A program made the translations under genes and the position numbers. 64,000 bases of DNA, taken from positions 1 through 64,000 of the forward strand of contig CAZXID010000008.1 in assembly GCA_964640325.1 (NCBI GenBank), given 5' to 3'. This DNA is from DAOQAU01 sp964640325 (GTDB lineage: Bacteria > Cyanobacteriota > Vampirovibrionia > Gastranaerophilales > Gastranaerophilaceae). Below are positions 24,576 to 32,992 of this stretch, piece after piece (within the stretch, counting starts at the first letter, position 1; every line of letters begins with the position of its first letter). Under the pieces are notes generated by a model. It made no database searches, was not told where the DNA came from, and worked only from the letters and a program-made list of their open reading frames with translations.

Positions 24576-25331
24576 ATGGCAGATGATGATAAAAAACAGC
24601 AGGATTTTGTTTCTACCGTTTCGCATGAGCTTCGAACTCCCTTAACAAGCATTAGAGGGTTTGCCCAAACCATGCTTAATTCATGGGATGCGCTCGATGA
24701 TACCAACAAAAAAAAGTTTATCGAAATCATCGAACAACAATCAAACAGGCTTATTAACCTTGTTGAAAATCTGCTTTCTGTAAACAAACTTCAATCCTTT
24801 AAAGACGATTTTATTTTTAAAAATGCCAACGCAAGTGCATTGATTGAGCCCATTATCCAAATTGTAAAACACCAGTATCCCGAACACGAATTTCAAACAG
24901 ATTTCAATCCCAAAATCCCTAAAATATTTGTTGACGTGGATAAATTTCAACAAATTATGACAAATTTAATCGAAAATGCGGCAAAATATTCCAACGAAGG
25001 CACAACAATAATTATAAAAGCTGATTTTTCGCCCTGCCCTGACTACGTTTCGATAAAGGTTATTGACGAAGGAATAGGTATAAACCAAGAAGACTACGAA
25101 AAAATCTTTACTAAATTCTCAAGAATCGACAATCCGCTTACCAGAAAAGTTCAAGGCAGCGGCTTGGGGCTTTATATTACAAAAGTGCTGACAGAAAAAA
25201 TGAACGGGCAAATAAATGTTACAGGAAGCGACGAAGGAAACACTTTTGAAATACTAATTCCGACAGAAAATCTCGAAAATCAAGCAGGGAAGCAATTTAA
25301 GTGTAACGTAATTGATAAACATTTAAACTAA
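24576..25331 (+). CDS. sensor-less histidine kinase
   Basis: The 251-residue kinase has only HisKA (H-box STVSHELRTPLTSIRGF, about 9-25) and HATPase domains (N-box NLIENAAKYS, G1 VIDEGIGI, G2 GSGLGLYITK). There is no membrane segment or sensor domain, so it must respond through a cytoplasmic partner. A REC-containing protein follows after a 72-bp palindromic repeat and is its likely partner. Confidence 0.92.
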   Translation: MADDDKKQQDFVSTVSHELRTPLTSIRGFAQTMLNSWDALDDTNKKKFIEIIEQQSNRLINLVENLLSVNKLQSFKDDFIFKNANASALIEPIIQIVKHQYPEHEFQTDFNPKIPKIFVDVDKFQQIMTNLIENAAKYSNEGTTIIIKADFSPCPDYVSIKVIDEGIGINQEDYEKIFTKFSRIDNPLTRKVQGSGLGLYITKVLTEKMNGQINVTGSDEGNTFEILIPTENLENQAGKQFKCNVIDKHLN

Positions 25332-25334
25332 AAA

Positions 25335-25406
25335 CGTCATGCTGAATTTATTTCAGCATCTCATTAACGAGCAATCTTGAGATCCTGAAACTAGTTCAGG
25401 ATGACG
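25335..25406. repeat. palindromic repeat, family C (ACGTCATGCTGAA)
   Basis: The element begins CGTCATGCTGAATTTATTTC and ends GTTCAGGATGACG, with ends and inner segments (TTTCAGCATCTC with GAGATCCTGAAA) forming nested inverted repeats. It lies between the histidine kinase and its likely regulator, ending 15 nt before the next start codon. This is a dispersed type I recognise from other bacterial genomes. Confidence 0.85.
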
Positions 25407-25420
25407 TGGATAAGGACAAA

Positions 25421-26746
25421 ATGCAAAAAACAACTCTTATCATCGACAAACGAAAAGAACTTTCCATAAAATATAAAAAACTCATAGAAAGCGATGAGAA
25501 TATTGTGCTGATTTCTCGCAGCTTAAATTCGGCAATAAAACTAATTCAAGACAATGAGCCTGACCTGATTATAATTTCAGACAGCATAGAAGAAAAATTG
25601 CCCGATTTTTGCAAAAAACTTAGAATATTAACCTACAACATGCGTCCGGCAATAATTGCCTTATCAAAATCAGCCGAAACAGAAGATAAAATCGATGCTC
25701 TTGAAAACGGTGCGGACGATTTTTTGAGCGAGCCCATTAATTCGGATGAATTCAAAATGCGCATTAAAGCCCACTTGCGAAGGGAACACGAATCAAACAT
25801 AAATTTAAAAACAATGCTTCCTAACAAAACGTACTCCCTAAAAGCTCTTAAGCGAATTCTATCAAAAGATACCGCCTGGTCGTGTCTTTTGATAAGTATT
25901 CAAAATTTTCAAAATTACAAAGAAATTTATTCAGAGCTTGCCTCAGACAAGCTTAGGCAAACTTACTGTGCAATTATTAACTCGGCTATAGAAAAGGAAG
26001 ATTATTTGGGGCACTTCTCCGAAAACGAATTTTTAATGATAACTCATCCACTCAGGGCAGAAAAAATAGCATCTTATCTCACATTTGCTTTTGATTCCAT
26101 AGCAGAAAAATTTTATTCGGCACAGGATGTAAATCGAGGATATACAATACTTCAAGGAGATGAACTTGCAGGCAGGCGCTCTGAATTCGTATTTACGACT
26201 ATTGGTATTGTAAGTAACGAATTCAAAAAATATACTGATGCCAAACAAGTTATAAATTCACTTATACAAACGCACAACTTGGCAAAACAGCCTTCAGGAT
26301 CAAGTTATGCCATAGAAAGACCTAAGCTCAGCGCACAAAATGCGGTTATGGAAAAATTTTTCAACAATAAAATATGGATAATGGAAGAAGATGAAGCGCT
26401 AACATTTTTATTAAAAACAAATCTTGAAATGGAAGGATATGAAATTCAAACCCTGCAAAGCATGCAGGCAATGCGGACTCTTGTGTCCTCAGACATTGCA
26501 ATTGAAACACCGCCTGCCGTGATTATTATAGATGCGGGGAATGTCGAAAATCTTAAAAGTCTGGATTTTTGTAAATATTTGAAAGAAAATCCAAAACTTA
26601 AAAATTCCAAAATAATTATTACTTCGGTTTTCCATGACAAAGAATTAATATTAAACACAGGCGCCGAACTTTATATGCCAAAACCCTATCAACTTTCAAC
26701 ATTGATGAACTGGGTAAAAACATTTATAAAAGAATATAATTTTTAA
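25421..26746 (+). CDS. REC - degenerate GGDEF - REC response regulator
   Basis: The 441-residue protein has three parts. The N-terminal receiver (about 1-120) keeps the acceptor region IIISDS but reads FLSEP where KP is normal, so it is probably not switched normally. The middle (about 130-290) resembles a GGDEF domain whose GGDEF reads SENEF, so it cannot make c-di-GMP. The C-terminal receiver (about 315-441) has EEDEA, Asp in IIIDAG and YMPKPYQ and looks functional. I chose the ATG at 25421 with AAGGA upstream rather than a GTG at 25406. Confidence 0.85.
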   Translation: MQKTTLIIDKRKELSIKYKKLIESDENIVLISRSLNSAIKLIQDNEPDLIIISDSIEEKLPDFCKKLRILTYNMRPAIIALSKSAETEDKIDALENGADDFLSEPINSDEFKMRIKAHLRREHESNINLKTMLPNKTYSLKALKRILSKDTAWSCLLISIQNFQNYKEIYSELASDKLRQTYCAIINSAIEKEDYLGHFSENEFLMITHPLRAEKIASYLTFAFDSIAEKFYSAQDVNRGYTILQGDELAGRRSEFVFTTIGIVSNEFKKYTDAKQVINSLIQTHNLAKQPSGSSYAIERPKLSAQNAVMEKFFNNKIWIMEEDEALTFLLKTNLEMEGYEIQTLQSMQAMRTLVSSDIAIETPPAVIIIDAGNVENLKSLDFCKYLKENPKLKNSKIIITSVFHDKELILNTGAELYMPKPYQLSTLMNWVKTFIKEYNF

Positions 26747-26842
26747 TTTTTATATGTAACAATATGTTAAAAATAAGTTACTAATACCATAAAAAAGGGA
26801 ATAGTATTAATAAGGTAATTATAAATCTTTTAAGGAGTTAGC

Positions 26843-27052
26843 GTGCAAAAGAGAGCTCAGAGTGTGATTGAAATATCTTTATTATTCTGTTTAGCAGCTA
26901 TAATCGTTATGCCTGTAATTTTAAAAATAAATAGCAGCAATCTCAGTTTCGCTGATAAAATTGACAGCAGAATAAACAATACAATGAATAGCATTACAAA
27001 CACCGAAACTGCCGGAACAATAAATAAAGGACATGAAGCAACTGCAAAATAA
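26843..27052 (+). CDS. small pilin-like protein 1
   Basis: The 69-residue protein starts at GTG (26843) with GGAG upstream. It begins MQKRAQSVIEISLLFCLAA: a short basic leader, then Gln+1 and Glu+5 followed by one hydrophobic helix (about 10-27), then a polar Asn/Thr-rich tail. This pattern resembles Flp or TadE-type pilins with cleavage after Ala5, although Gly is normal there. No tad or pil genes are near. The next gene has the same N-terminal form. Confidence 0.65.
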   Translation: MQKRAQSVIEISLLFCLAAIIVMPVILKINSSNLSFADKIDSRINNTMNSITNTETAGTINKGHEATAK

Positions 27053-27164
27053 TATTAATTTATTTAACTTTATTGCACTATAACAAAAATTAATATAAAA
27101 TGTCATAGTTATTATTTGAAAAATATTCAAAGTTTAAAAAATGAATACAATTTAAAGGTTTAAA

Positions 27165-27725
27165 ATGAACAAAAAAGCACAAAATATTATAGAAATTTTA
27201 CTTTTAGCCTGTTTTGTGGCAATTCTTGGATTTACGGTTTTTTCAATATACAATAATTCAAACTTTAAACTTGCAGGGTTATCAAAAATTAAAGTAAAAG
27301 AACAGGCTTCCGTTGACTTAGAAAATCTATCCCCGTCTCAAGCTAATGATTACATCCCGTATACGCCTATAGAAACAATAGGTTCCCTATCTCTAATATG
27401 TTGGAATAATATGTCCCTTGATGGATTTAATGATAGACTTTCAAGCGTCACATATGCTGAAATAAATAATGCCTTTAACCCCCTTGGTAATAGTGGTGGG
27501 CCAAACCTAGCCCAGCTTGCAAATACACTCATTACTGACCTGAATCTTGGATTTGACTTATTGAATCCAAGTTATGTGACGTCCAATACGCTTAATACCT
27601 TGGTTGAAATTTTACAAGTAGTTTCCGATCCATCTTATTTGGTTAATGATACGGCTCAAATATTTATTTTAGCATTTGGCGATTTCTTGGGATTTCGAGA
27701 AGTTTCATCTTGCGGTCCTCACTAA
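27165..27725 (+). CDS. pilin-like protein 2
   Basis: The 186-residue protein begins MNKKAQNIIEILLLACFVA, matching the preceding small protein in basic leader, Ala-Gln junction and Glu+5, then one hydrophobic helix to about residue 27. The rest is polar, Asn/Ser/Leu-rich, without cysteine-rich features, and would be outside the membrane. It looks like a pseudopilin or TadE-like minor subunit. The exact family is unclear to me. Confidence 0.65.
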   Translation: MNKKAQNIIEILLLACFVAILGFTVFSIYNNSNFKLAGLSKIKVKEQASVDLENLSPSQANDYIPYTPIETIGSLSLICWNNMSLDGFNDRLSSVTYAEINNAFNPLGNSGGPNLAQLANTLITDLNLGFDLLNPSYVTSNTLNTLVEILQVVSDPSYLVNDTAQIFILAFGDFLGFREVSSCGPH

Positions 27726-27747
27726 TTTAAAACAATACTATTAATAA

Positions 27748-27918
27748 CTATTTTTTCAACAAAAAACCGCAATGTATACAGGAAAATGTTTGATTTGTGC
27801 TGTCTATTGGCATAAAAATATGCTCACAGGATTCGTAATCTATTTCAATCTGATTTGGCGGATTTAACGGTTTCTTAATTTCCTTAATTTTTTTGATTAA
27901 AAATTCAATAAAATACAT
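27748..27918 (-). CDS. small Cys/His zinc-binding-like protein downstream of cdd
   Basis: A 56-residue frame starts at the ATG directly after the cdd stop (TAGATG). It reads MYFIEFLIKKIKEIKKPLNP, then YESCEHIFMPIDST and SCIHCGFLLKK. The spacing C-x-H ... C-x2-C fits a small zinc ribbon. I recall similar CEH.F.PIDST...C..CG proteins in Clostridia-like genomes, so it is likely a real gene. GAGG lies 14 nt upstream. Confidence 0.7.
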   Translation of the reverse strand: MYFIEFLIKKIKEIKKPLNPPNQIEIDYESCEHIFMPIDSTNQTFSCIHCGFLLKK

Positions 27919-28302
27919 CTACAAACTAAACGCCTCTGGTAAAAGATCATTAATTTTATATGTTTTAAAAGCTTCACCCAACTGAGTAACAACATCAATT
28001 TCAATATCTTTTTGAAATTCAAAAATAATTTGCCTGCAGGCTCCGCAAGGAAGACAGTTTTCCATTTTTTGAGCGTAAATTGCGATAGCAACAATATCTA
28101 AATCCCCTGCTATGGCAGCATTTGCTATTGCATTTCTCTCTGCACACACCGATAGGCCATAACTGGCATTTTCCATATTACAGCCCGAATAAAAATTGCC
28201 GCTTTTTGTCAACACACAAGCTCCGACAGGAAAATGTGAATATGGGCAATACGCCTTTTCAGAAGCATCTTTAGCTTTTTGTAAAAGTTGAAAATAATCC
28301 AT
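27919..28302 (-). CDS. cdd: cytidine deaminase
   Basis: The 127-residue enzyme deaminates cytidine and deoxycytidine in pyrimidine salvage. The catalytic site VCAERNAIANA holds Glu and the first zinc Cys (Cys ligand type) and PCGACRQI gives the other two Cys ligands. NMENASYGLS is also typical. A -10 box TAAAAT (28314-28309) ends 6 nt before the ATG and there is no ribosome site, so the mRNA is predicted leaderless. A small zinc-binding-like gene follows directly. Confidence 0.95.
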   Translation of the reverse strand: MDYFQLLQKAKDASEKAYCPYSHFPVGACVLTKSGNFYSGCNMENASYGLSVCAERNAIANAAIAGDLDIVAIAIYAQKMENCLPCGACRQIIFEFQKDIEIDVVTQLGEAFKTYKINDLLPEAFSL

Positions 28303-28308
28303 AATAAA

Positions 28309-28339
28309 ATTTTACCTGTTTTGCATAAATAAAAATCAA
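28309..28339 (-). promoter_or_regulatory. promoter of cdd, leaderless
   Basis: On the minus strand TTGATT, a 19-nt spacer and TAAAAT (28314-28309) are followed by 6 nt and the ATG of cdd at 28302. Confidence 0.6.
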
Positions 28340-28371
28340 TTACTTATAGGATTTAAGTAATGTAAAAATAT

Positions 28372-28399
28372 TTGATAATTATGGAAACTAGGATACAAT
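28372..28399 (+). promoter_or_regulatory. promoter of the secreted orphan gene, leaderless
   Basis: TTGATA (28372-28377), a 16-nt spacer and TACAAT (28394-28399) are followed by exactly 6 nt and then the ATG at 28406. Confidence 0.7.
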
Positions 28400-28405
28400 G
28401 GGGTT

Positions 28406-29224
28406 ATGAGAAAATTAATTAAAGGATTTTTTATACTACTTTTTGCTTTGTTATCAGCGCAAGGTTGCTTTGCTCTGGATAAAAAAATTCTTGTGCTGCC
28501 GGATAACATTCAGTTTGAAAGCACTAACTACTATATTTATCCCGACACTTCTGTCATATTTGCTTCCGATACAATAAATTCACTAAGATTGTCGGGCAAA
28601 GTCGATACTGTAAGCATGGCTGAAATAAGAGATGCTTTCAGAAAAAATGTCAGGCTAAATATAACAACCAGAAGAGCCCTTAAAGAATATAAATATAATT
28701 ACAACATAGCTTTTGTGGATATAAAACCTATTGCCCAAACTTTTGATACAAATAAAGTTTTACTGATAACCAGCACAACTGATGCCCAAAGCTATCTTTT
28801 AAGACGTACCATTTGGGATTTTCTAAATATCCCAGGCGCGGCTGTTATTGACCCAGCTTATAGAGTATCGACCTATATCGCGCTTGTTGACGTGGATGAA
28901 GAAAAGGTTCTGTGGCAGGGAACTTTTCAAAAAAATCTTTCTTCTGTGGAAAACCGCATGATAGGAGTTAATTTTGCTCCTGCATCAAAGCAGTTAGAAA
29001 AAATTAAATTTTATTCGTCTTATTTCACTCCGATGATTGCTCAAATAATAGAAAATAAGCTTTGCGGAGCATGTACAACAATACCAAGTGTAGACGGTAA
29101 AATAATAGATGAAAATAAACTACAATCCACCCCTTGTGACCTTGAAGAAAATGTAAACAACAAAATATTTATCCCTGCAAAATCAAGAAATAAAAAAAAT
29201 AATTACATGATTAACGACCTATGA
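28406..29224 (+). CDS. secreted orphan protein
   Basis: The 272-residue protein has a signal peptide (MRKLIKGFFILLFALLSAQG, ending near CFA). The mature part is mixed alpha/beta with an internal stretch VDTVSMAEIRDAFRKN and a conserved-looking DIKPIAQTF. The C-terminal region contains CGACTTIP and basic residues and could be lipid- or surface-associated, but I see no lipobox (the Cys in QGCFA follows Gly and may be cleaved there). No family is recognised. The 3' end overlaps the convergent HD-GYP gene by 6 nt. Confidence 0.75.
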   Translation: MRKLIKGFFILLFALLSAQGCFALDKKILVLPDNIQFESTNYYIYPDTSVIFASDTINSLRLSGKVDTVSMAEIRDAFRKNVRLNITTRRALKEYKYNYNIAFVDIKPIAQTFDTNKVLLITSTTDAQSYLLRRTIWDFLNIPGAAVIDPAYRVSTYIALVDVDEEKVLWQGTFQKNLSSVENRMIGVNFAPASKQLEKIKFYSSYFTPMIAQIIENKLCGACTTIPSVDGKIIDENKLQSTPCDLEENVNNKIFIPAKSRNKKNNYMINDL

Positions 29225-30334
29225 TTTACAATTCATTAATTTATTCAAATAGCTATATTTAGTATATTCTTCTTCAGGATTTTCTTTCAAGTGTTCAATT
29301 TCTTTCTGATTTTCAATAAAAACTTTTGCCAAATCAGGATCAAATTGAGTACCTGAACATCTTTTTATTTCATCAATTGCTTCTTGATGTGATAGTGCTT
29401 CCCTGTAGGCTCTATCTGAAGTCATAGCATCGTAAGTATCGGCCAAGGCAATTATTCTTGCCGAAATAGGAATATCTTCCCCTGCCAACCCGTCGGGATA
29501 ACCTTTCCCATCATATCTTTCATGATGATGCTTAAGCCAATTTGAAACAAGCCCTAATTTTTCAACACTCTTGACCAACTTTTCACCCAATTCGGGGTGT
29601 GATTTTATAATTTCAAATTCTTCATCGGTCAATTTGCCCGGCTTAAGAAGTATTTTTTCAGGAATTGCAATTTTCCCGATATCATGCAATAAGCCCGCCG
29701 TTTCAATCTCTTCAAGTACATCGTCTTGCAAATTTAACTTTTTTGCCAATGCAAGAGAATACAAAGTCACCCTCAGTGAATGACCATGAGTGTATTTATC
29801 TTTGGCATCAAGAGCAAAAGCAATGGACTTTATCGTTTTATAGAAAAGCTCTGACAAATCACACAATATTTGACTTCTTGATGCAGTCATCTCAAATTTT
29901 TTAATCCCGCTTTCAATAACCATACAAAGATGATCAGGGTCAAAAGGTTTTAGAATATATTGGAACAATTGGCATTCATTGACAGAATCAACAAGAATAT
30001 CGACATTTGAATGTCCTGTCAACAAAATATTAATAATATTAGGATATTTTTCTGAAACCTGTTTAAACAAATCCGTGCCGCTTAAAATTGGCATTTTTTG
30101 ATCTGAAACTATTAAAGAGATTTCGCCACCCATTTTATCTAATATCTGAAGTGCTTCCTGCCCGCTGGAGGCTAAAACTACTTCATATTCATTTCGCAAA
30201 GTTCTTTTGATAAGTGCGAGATTATTTTCTTCATCATCTACGGCAAGCACCACATGCTTCTTCACTTTTGATGAAGTAAGAAGAATATGTTCCAAGTCGG
30301 ATGCAATAGTCTTATCAACAAAATTAATACTCAA
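29219..30334 (-). CDS. REC - HD-GYP response regulator (c-di-GMP phosphodiesterase)
   Basis: The 371-residue protein has a receiver domain (about 25-145: VDDEENN, SDQKMP with the acceptor Asp, LLTGHS, LKPFD) and an HD-GYP domain (about 175-340: HDIGKIAIPEKILLKPGKL, HHERYDGKGYPDGL). HD-GYP domains hydrolyse c-di-GMP; the metal-binding HD and GYP signature are intact. The start is TTG at 30334 with AAGGA 9 nt upstream. It is probably controlled by a histidine kinase elsewhere. Confidence 0.95.
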   Translation of the reverse strand: MSINFVDKTIASDLEHILLTSSKVKKHVVLAVDDEENNLALIKRTLRNEYEVVLASSGQEALQILDKMGGEISLIVSDQKMPILSGTDLFKQVSEKYPNIINILLTGHSNVDILVDSVNECQLFQYILKPFDPDHLCMVIESGIKKFEMTASRSQILCDLSELFYKTIKSIAFALDAKDKYTHGHSLRVTLYSLALAKKLNLQDDVLEEIETAGLLHDIGKIAIPEKILLKPGKLTDEEFEIIKSHPELGEKLVKSVEKLGLVSNWLKHHHERYDGKGYPDGLAGEDIPISARIIALADTYDAMTSDRAYREALSHQEAIDEIKRCSGTQFDPDLAKVFIENQKEIEHLKENPEEEYTKYSYLNKLMNCKS

Positions 30335-30441
30335 AATACGATTCCTTAAACAATAGCACCAAATATTTTAACGACATAAACAATTGTAACCTTAAACATA
30401 TTAGCACAAATGTTTACAAAAATTCAAATTAGTAAAAATTT

Positions 30442-31704
30442 TTAAAAATATTCTTTAAAAATTTTCATACTGCAATACTGACCGCACATAGTACAGGGCT
30501 TCCCTTGGTCGATTTTTTCAAAAACACATTTATCTATGGAATATTTTCTCTGCCCATCCCAGTCCAAATCTTTTCTAGCCACAGACATTTGTAAATTTCT
30601 TTCTACAGCAACTTTGTTACCTCTGGCAAGATCAGCGGCATGGGCGGCAATTTTGCTTGCGATAATGCCTTCTCTGACCTGTTTGACGTCAGGTAATCCG
30701 AGGTGTTCTGCCGGTGTTACATAGCATAAGAAATCTGCGCCATGGTAGGCTGCAAGTGTTCCACCGATGGCTGAAGTTATATGGTCATACCCCGGAGCAA
30801 CATCACACACAAGGGGTCCCAGAACATAAAGCGGGGCATAATCTGATAAAACTTTTATTGTTTCAATCATTGAAGGAATTTTATTTAAAGGCACATGTCC
30901 CGGACCTTCCACCATGGTTTGGACTCCGGCTTTTCTTGCGCGCTGAACAAGCTCACCTAAAATGATAGTTTCTGCAACCTGTGCCCTGTCACCGGCATCT
31001 GCCGTGCACCCAGGTCTTAGTCCATCACCTAATGATAATGTACAATCGTATTCCCTCACCAAATCCAATAATTCATCATAATATTCATACAAAGGATTTT
31101 CCTTGCCGGTTGCTTTAATCCAGCAGGCAAGCATTGAGCCGCCGCGAGAGACTATATTTGTAATTCTGCCTTGTTTTTCCAATTGGTCAACTACAAATTT
31201 TGTAACTCCGCAGTGAACTGTAATAAAATCAATTCCGTCTTTGCAGTGTTTTTCTATATCGGAGAAAAGTTTGTCTTTTGAAAGTTTTGAGATATCTTTT
31301 GCTAAATCAATTGCCTCTTTTCCCGCCTGATACATAGGAACTGTACCGATTGGAAGCTTTGTTGCCGCAATTATTGCTTTTCTGGTTTCGTCAATATTGT
31401 CACCTGTTGACAAATCCATTAAAACGTCTGCGCCTGTAGCTTCAATTATTTTAACCTTATCAAGCTCTTCTTCAATTGAAGAACGCTCAAGTGAAGTGCC
31501 TATATTAGCGTTAATTTTGACCATCATGCCTTCGCCCACGGCAGTCGGAACGACATTTTCTCTACGATTATTTTTTAAAATGACTACACGCCCCGAGCCT
31601 ACTTTTTCTAAAATTTCTTCTTGCGTATAACCTTCTTTTTGTGCCACCGCAAACATTTCTGAGGTAATATTTCCTTTTCTTGCTTCAATAATCTGTGTAG
31701 TCAT
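30442..31704 (-). CDS. thiC: phosphomethylpyrimidine synthase ThiC
   Basis: The 420-residue radical SAM enzyme makes the pyrimidine half of thiamine from aminoimidazole ribotide. The C-terminal cluster motif CTMCGQYCSM (Cx2Cx4C) and the EGPGHVPLN and GDGLRPGC segments are typical. The protein is of the shorter bacterial type. AAGGAGA precedes the ATG. No TPP riboswitch is visible upstream; instead a palindromic family D repeat occupies the leader. Confidence 0.96.
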   Translation of the reverse strand: MTTQIIEARKGNITSEMFAVAQKEGYTQEEILEKVGSGRVVILKNNRRENVVPTAVGEGMMVKINANIGTSLERSSIEEELDKVKIIEATGADVLMDLSTGDNIDETRKAIIAATKLPIGTVPMYQAGKEAIDLAKDISKLSKDKLFSDIEKHCKDGIDFITVHCGVTKFVVDQLEKQGRITNIVSRGGSMLACWIKATGKENPLYEYYDELLDLVREYDCTLSLGDGLRPGCTADAGDRAQVAETIILGELVQRARKAGVQTMVEGPGHVPLNKIPSMIETIKVLSDYAPLYVLGPLVCDVAPGYDHITSAIGGTLAAYHGADFLCYVTPAEHLGLPDVKQVREGIIASKIAAHAADLARGNKVAVERNLQMSVARKDLDWDGQRKYSIDKCVFEKIDQGKPCTMCGQYCSMKIFKEYF

Positions 31705-31738
31705 GTGCTCTCCTTAGTTTCTTATTAAAAGAATAACA

Positions 31739-31802
31739 TAAATAGGGAATAGAAAATAAGATTTTTAAACTCTATTTACCATTTCCTATTTACTATTCAC
31801 CG
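31739..31802. repeat. AT-rich repeat, family D
   Basis: The sequence carries AACTCTATTTACCATTT and CTATTTACTATTCACC, and its other half contains a degenerate inverted form (AATAGGGAATAGAAAATAAG). A near copy lies upstream of fusA at 62813-62885, with the shared core AACTCTATTTACCATTT. Confidence 0.75.
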
Positions 31803-31896
31803 GATTATTAAACTTTGTAACAAACATGCAAATTATTATAAAGAATTTTTCCTATTAATCCGAAAAACAAAATGTAGGGAAATGGTGTGTAATTTC

Positions 31897-31926
31897 CGTC
31901 ATCGCGAGGTTTGCCGAAGCAATCCC
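31897..31926. repeat. partial family B repeat (CGTCATNGCGAG...GCAATCC)
   Basis: CGTCATCGCGAGGTTTGCCG followed by AAGCAATCCC is the left part of the element seen whole at 48990-49072 and inside pabB. Confidence 0.7.
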
Positions 31927-31945
31927 AAAAACAAAGGATATGTAA

Positions 31946-32083
31946 ATGTTAGATATTCAAAACGAAAAAATAGTTATTGAAATTAAAGAGCTTGTAAACG
32001 GAATAGACAAAGTCAAAGAAGAAGTTGACATTTACTGCGACCTTGTAAAACAGATGTTTTTAACAGGCTCAAAAATGAATTAA
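31946..32083 (+). CDS. 45-residue helical small protein
   Basis: An ATG with AAGGAT 7-12 nt upstream opens a 45-codon frame beginning MLDIQNEKIVIEIKELVNG and ending TGSKMN. It is amphipathic and helical with regular Val/Ile and Lys/Glu, as in a short coiled coil. It stands between repeats and speB. Whether it is expressed is unknown. Confidence 0.5.
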   Translation: MLDIQNEKIVIEIKELVNGIDKVKEEVDIYCDLVKQMFLTGSKMN

Positions 32084-32121
32084 CGGGACAGAGGACTTTT
32101 TAGTCAACTTCTATTTTAAAC

Positions 32122-32152
32122 TTGCGCGGCAGGCTTTTTTTTGTAGTAAAAT
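32122..32152 (+). promoter_or_regulatory. promoter of speB, leaderless
   Basis: TTGCGC (32122-32127), a 19-nt spacer and TAAAAT (32147-32152) are followed by 6 nt and the ATG at 32159. No ribosome site is present. Confidence 0.6.
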
Positions 32153-32158
32153 AAAAAA

Positions 32159-32992
32159 ATGTTAGGACCGTTTTTAGACAAAAATTGGATGGGACAAAAT
32201 CCAGAATATAAATCAAGCGAGATTGTAATGCTCGGGTTACCCTTTGACGGCACTGTCACTTACCGCTCAGGCTCAAGATTTGCTCCGGAAATGATTAGGC
32301 TTGCAAGCTGGGGCATGGAGACCTATTCCCCTTATTTAAACAAAGAATTGGAAGAAGTAAATTTCCATGATGTCGGCGACTTGGAATTGCCCTTAGGTAA
32401 TACTCAAAAATCTTTGGAATTAATAAAACAAAACGTTGAACAAATTTACAAAGACGAAAAAAAAATTTTCGGAGTGGGCGGGGAGCATTTAGTTACACTT
32501 CCTGCAATTGAATCTATTTCAAAATTTTACAAAGATATTACGGTTGTGCATTTTGACGCTCATACTGACTTAAGACAAGAGTATTTAGGCGAAGAAATGT
32601 CACACTCTGCTGTTATGTATCATATAGGAAAAATTGTCGGCTTTGAAAATTTAAAGCAGATAGGAATCCGCTCAGGAATGAAAGAAGAATTTGATTTAAT
32701 GGATAAGTATCACACAAGATTAAACTTCCCCGAGCAACTGTCGCAATTAATTAATAAAAATGTTTTCGTAAGCGTTGACTTGGACGTTTTAGACCCTTCT
32801 ATAATGTCTGGGACAGGAACTCCGGAGGCGGGTGGTTTAACTTTTAACGAATTGATTGACTGGTTTAAAAAATTAAAAGGATTAAATATAATCGGAGCGG
32901 ACGTGGTTGAACTTGCGCCACACTACGACACAAGCGGGGTTTCAACAGCCGTTGCCGCAAAGGTTATTCGTGAATTATTGATGTGTATGTAA
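32159..32992 (+). CDS. speB: agmatinase / ureohydrolase
   Basis: The 277-residue manganese enzyme of the arginase superfamily has GGEHLVTLP, HFDAHTDLR and SVDLDVLDPS, giving the metal-binding Asp and His residues. Length and the N-terminal FDGTVTYRSGSRF fit agmatinase, which makes putrescine from agmatine. The substrate could be another guanidino compound. The stop touches the ligA ATG, so ligA is translated by coupling. The mRNA is predicted leaderless. Confidence 0.9.
   Translation: MLGPFLDKNWMGQNPEYKSSEIVMLGLPFDGTVTYRSGSRFAPEMIRLASWGMETYSPYLNKELEEVNFHDVGDLELPLGNTQKSLELIKQNVEQIYKDEKKIFGVGGEHLVTLPAIESISKFYKDITVVHFDAHTDLRQEYLGEEMSHSAVMYHIGKIVGFENLKQIGIRSGMKEEFDLMDKYHTRLNFPEQLSQLINKNVFVSVDLDVLDPSIMSGTGTPEAGGLTFNELIDWFKKLKGLNIIGADVVELAPHYDTSGVSTAVAAKVIRELLMCM

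Larger units (their letters stand above)
31705..31945. other. repeat-filled region between thiC and speB side genes
   Basis: No gene above small-ORF size is seen. It contains a family D repeat (31739-31802) and a truncated family B repeat (31897-31926). No TPP riboswitch or tRNA pattern was found. Confidence 0.4.
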
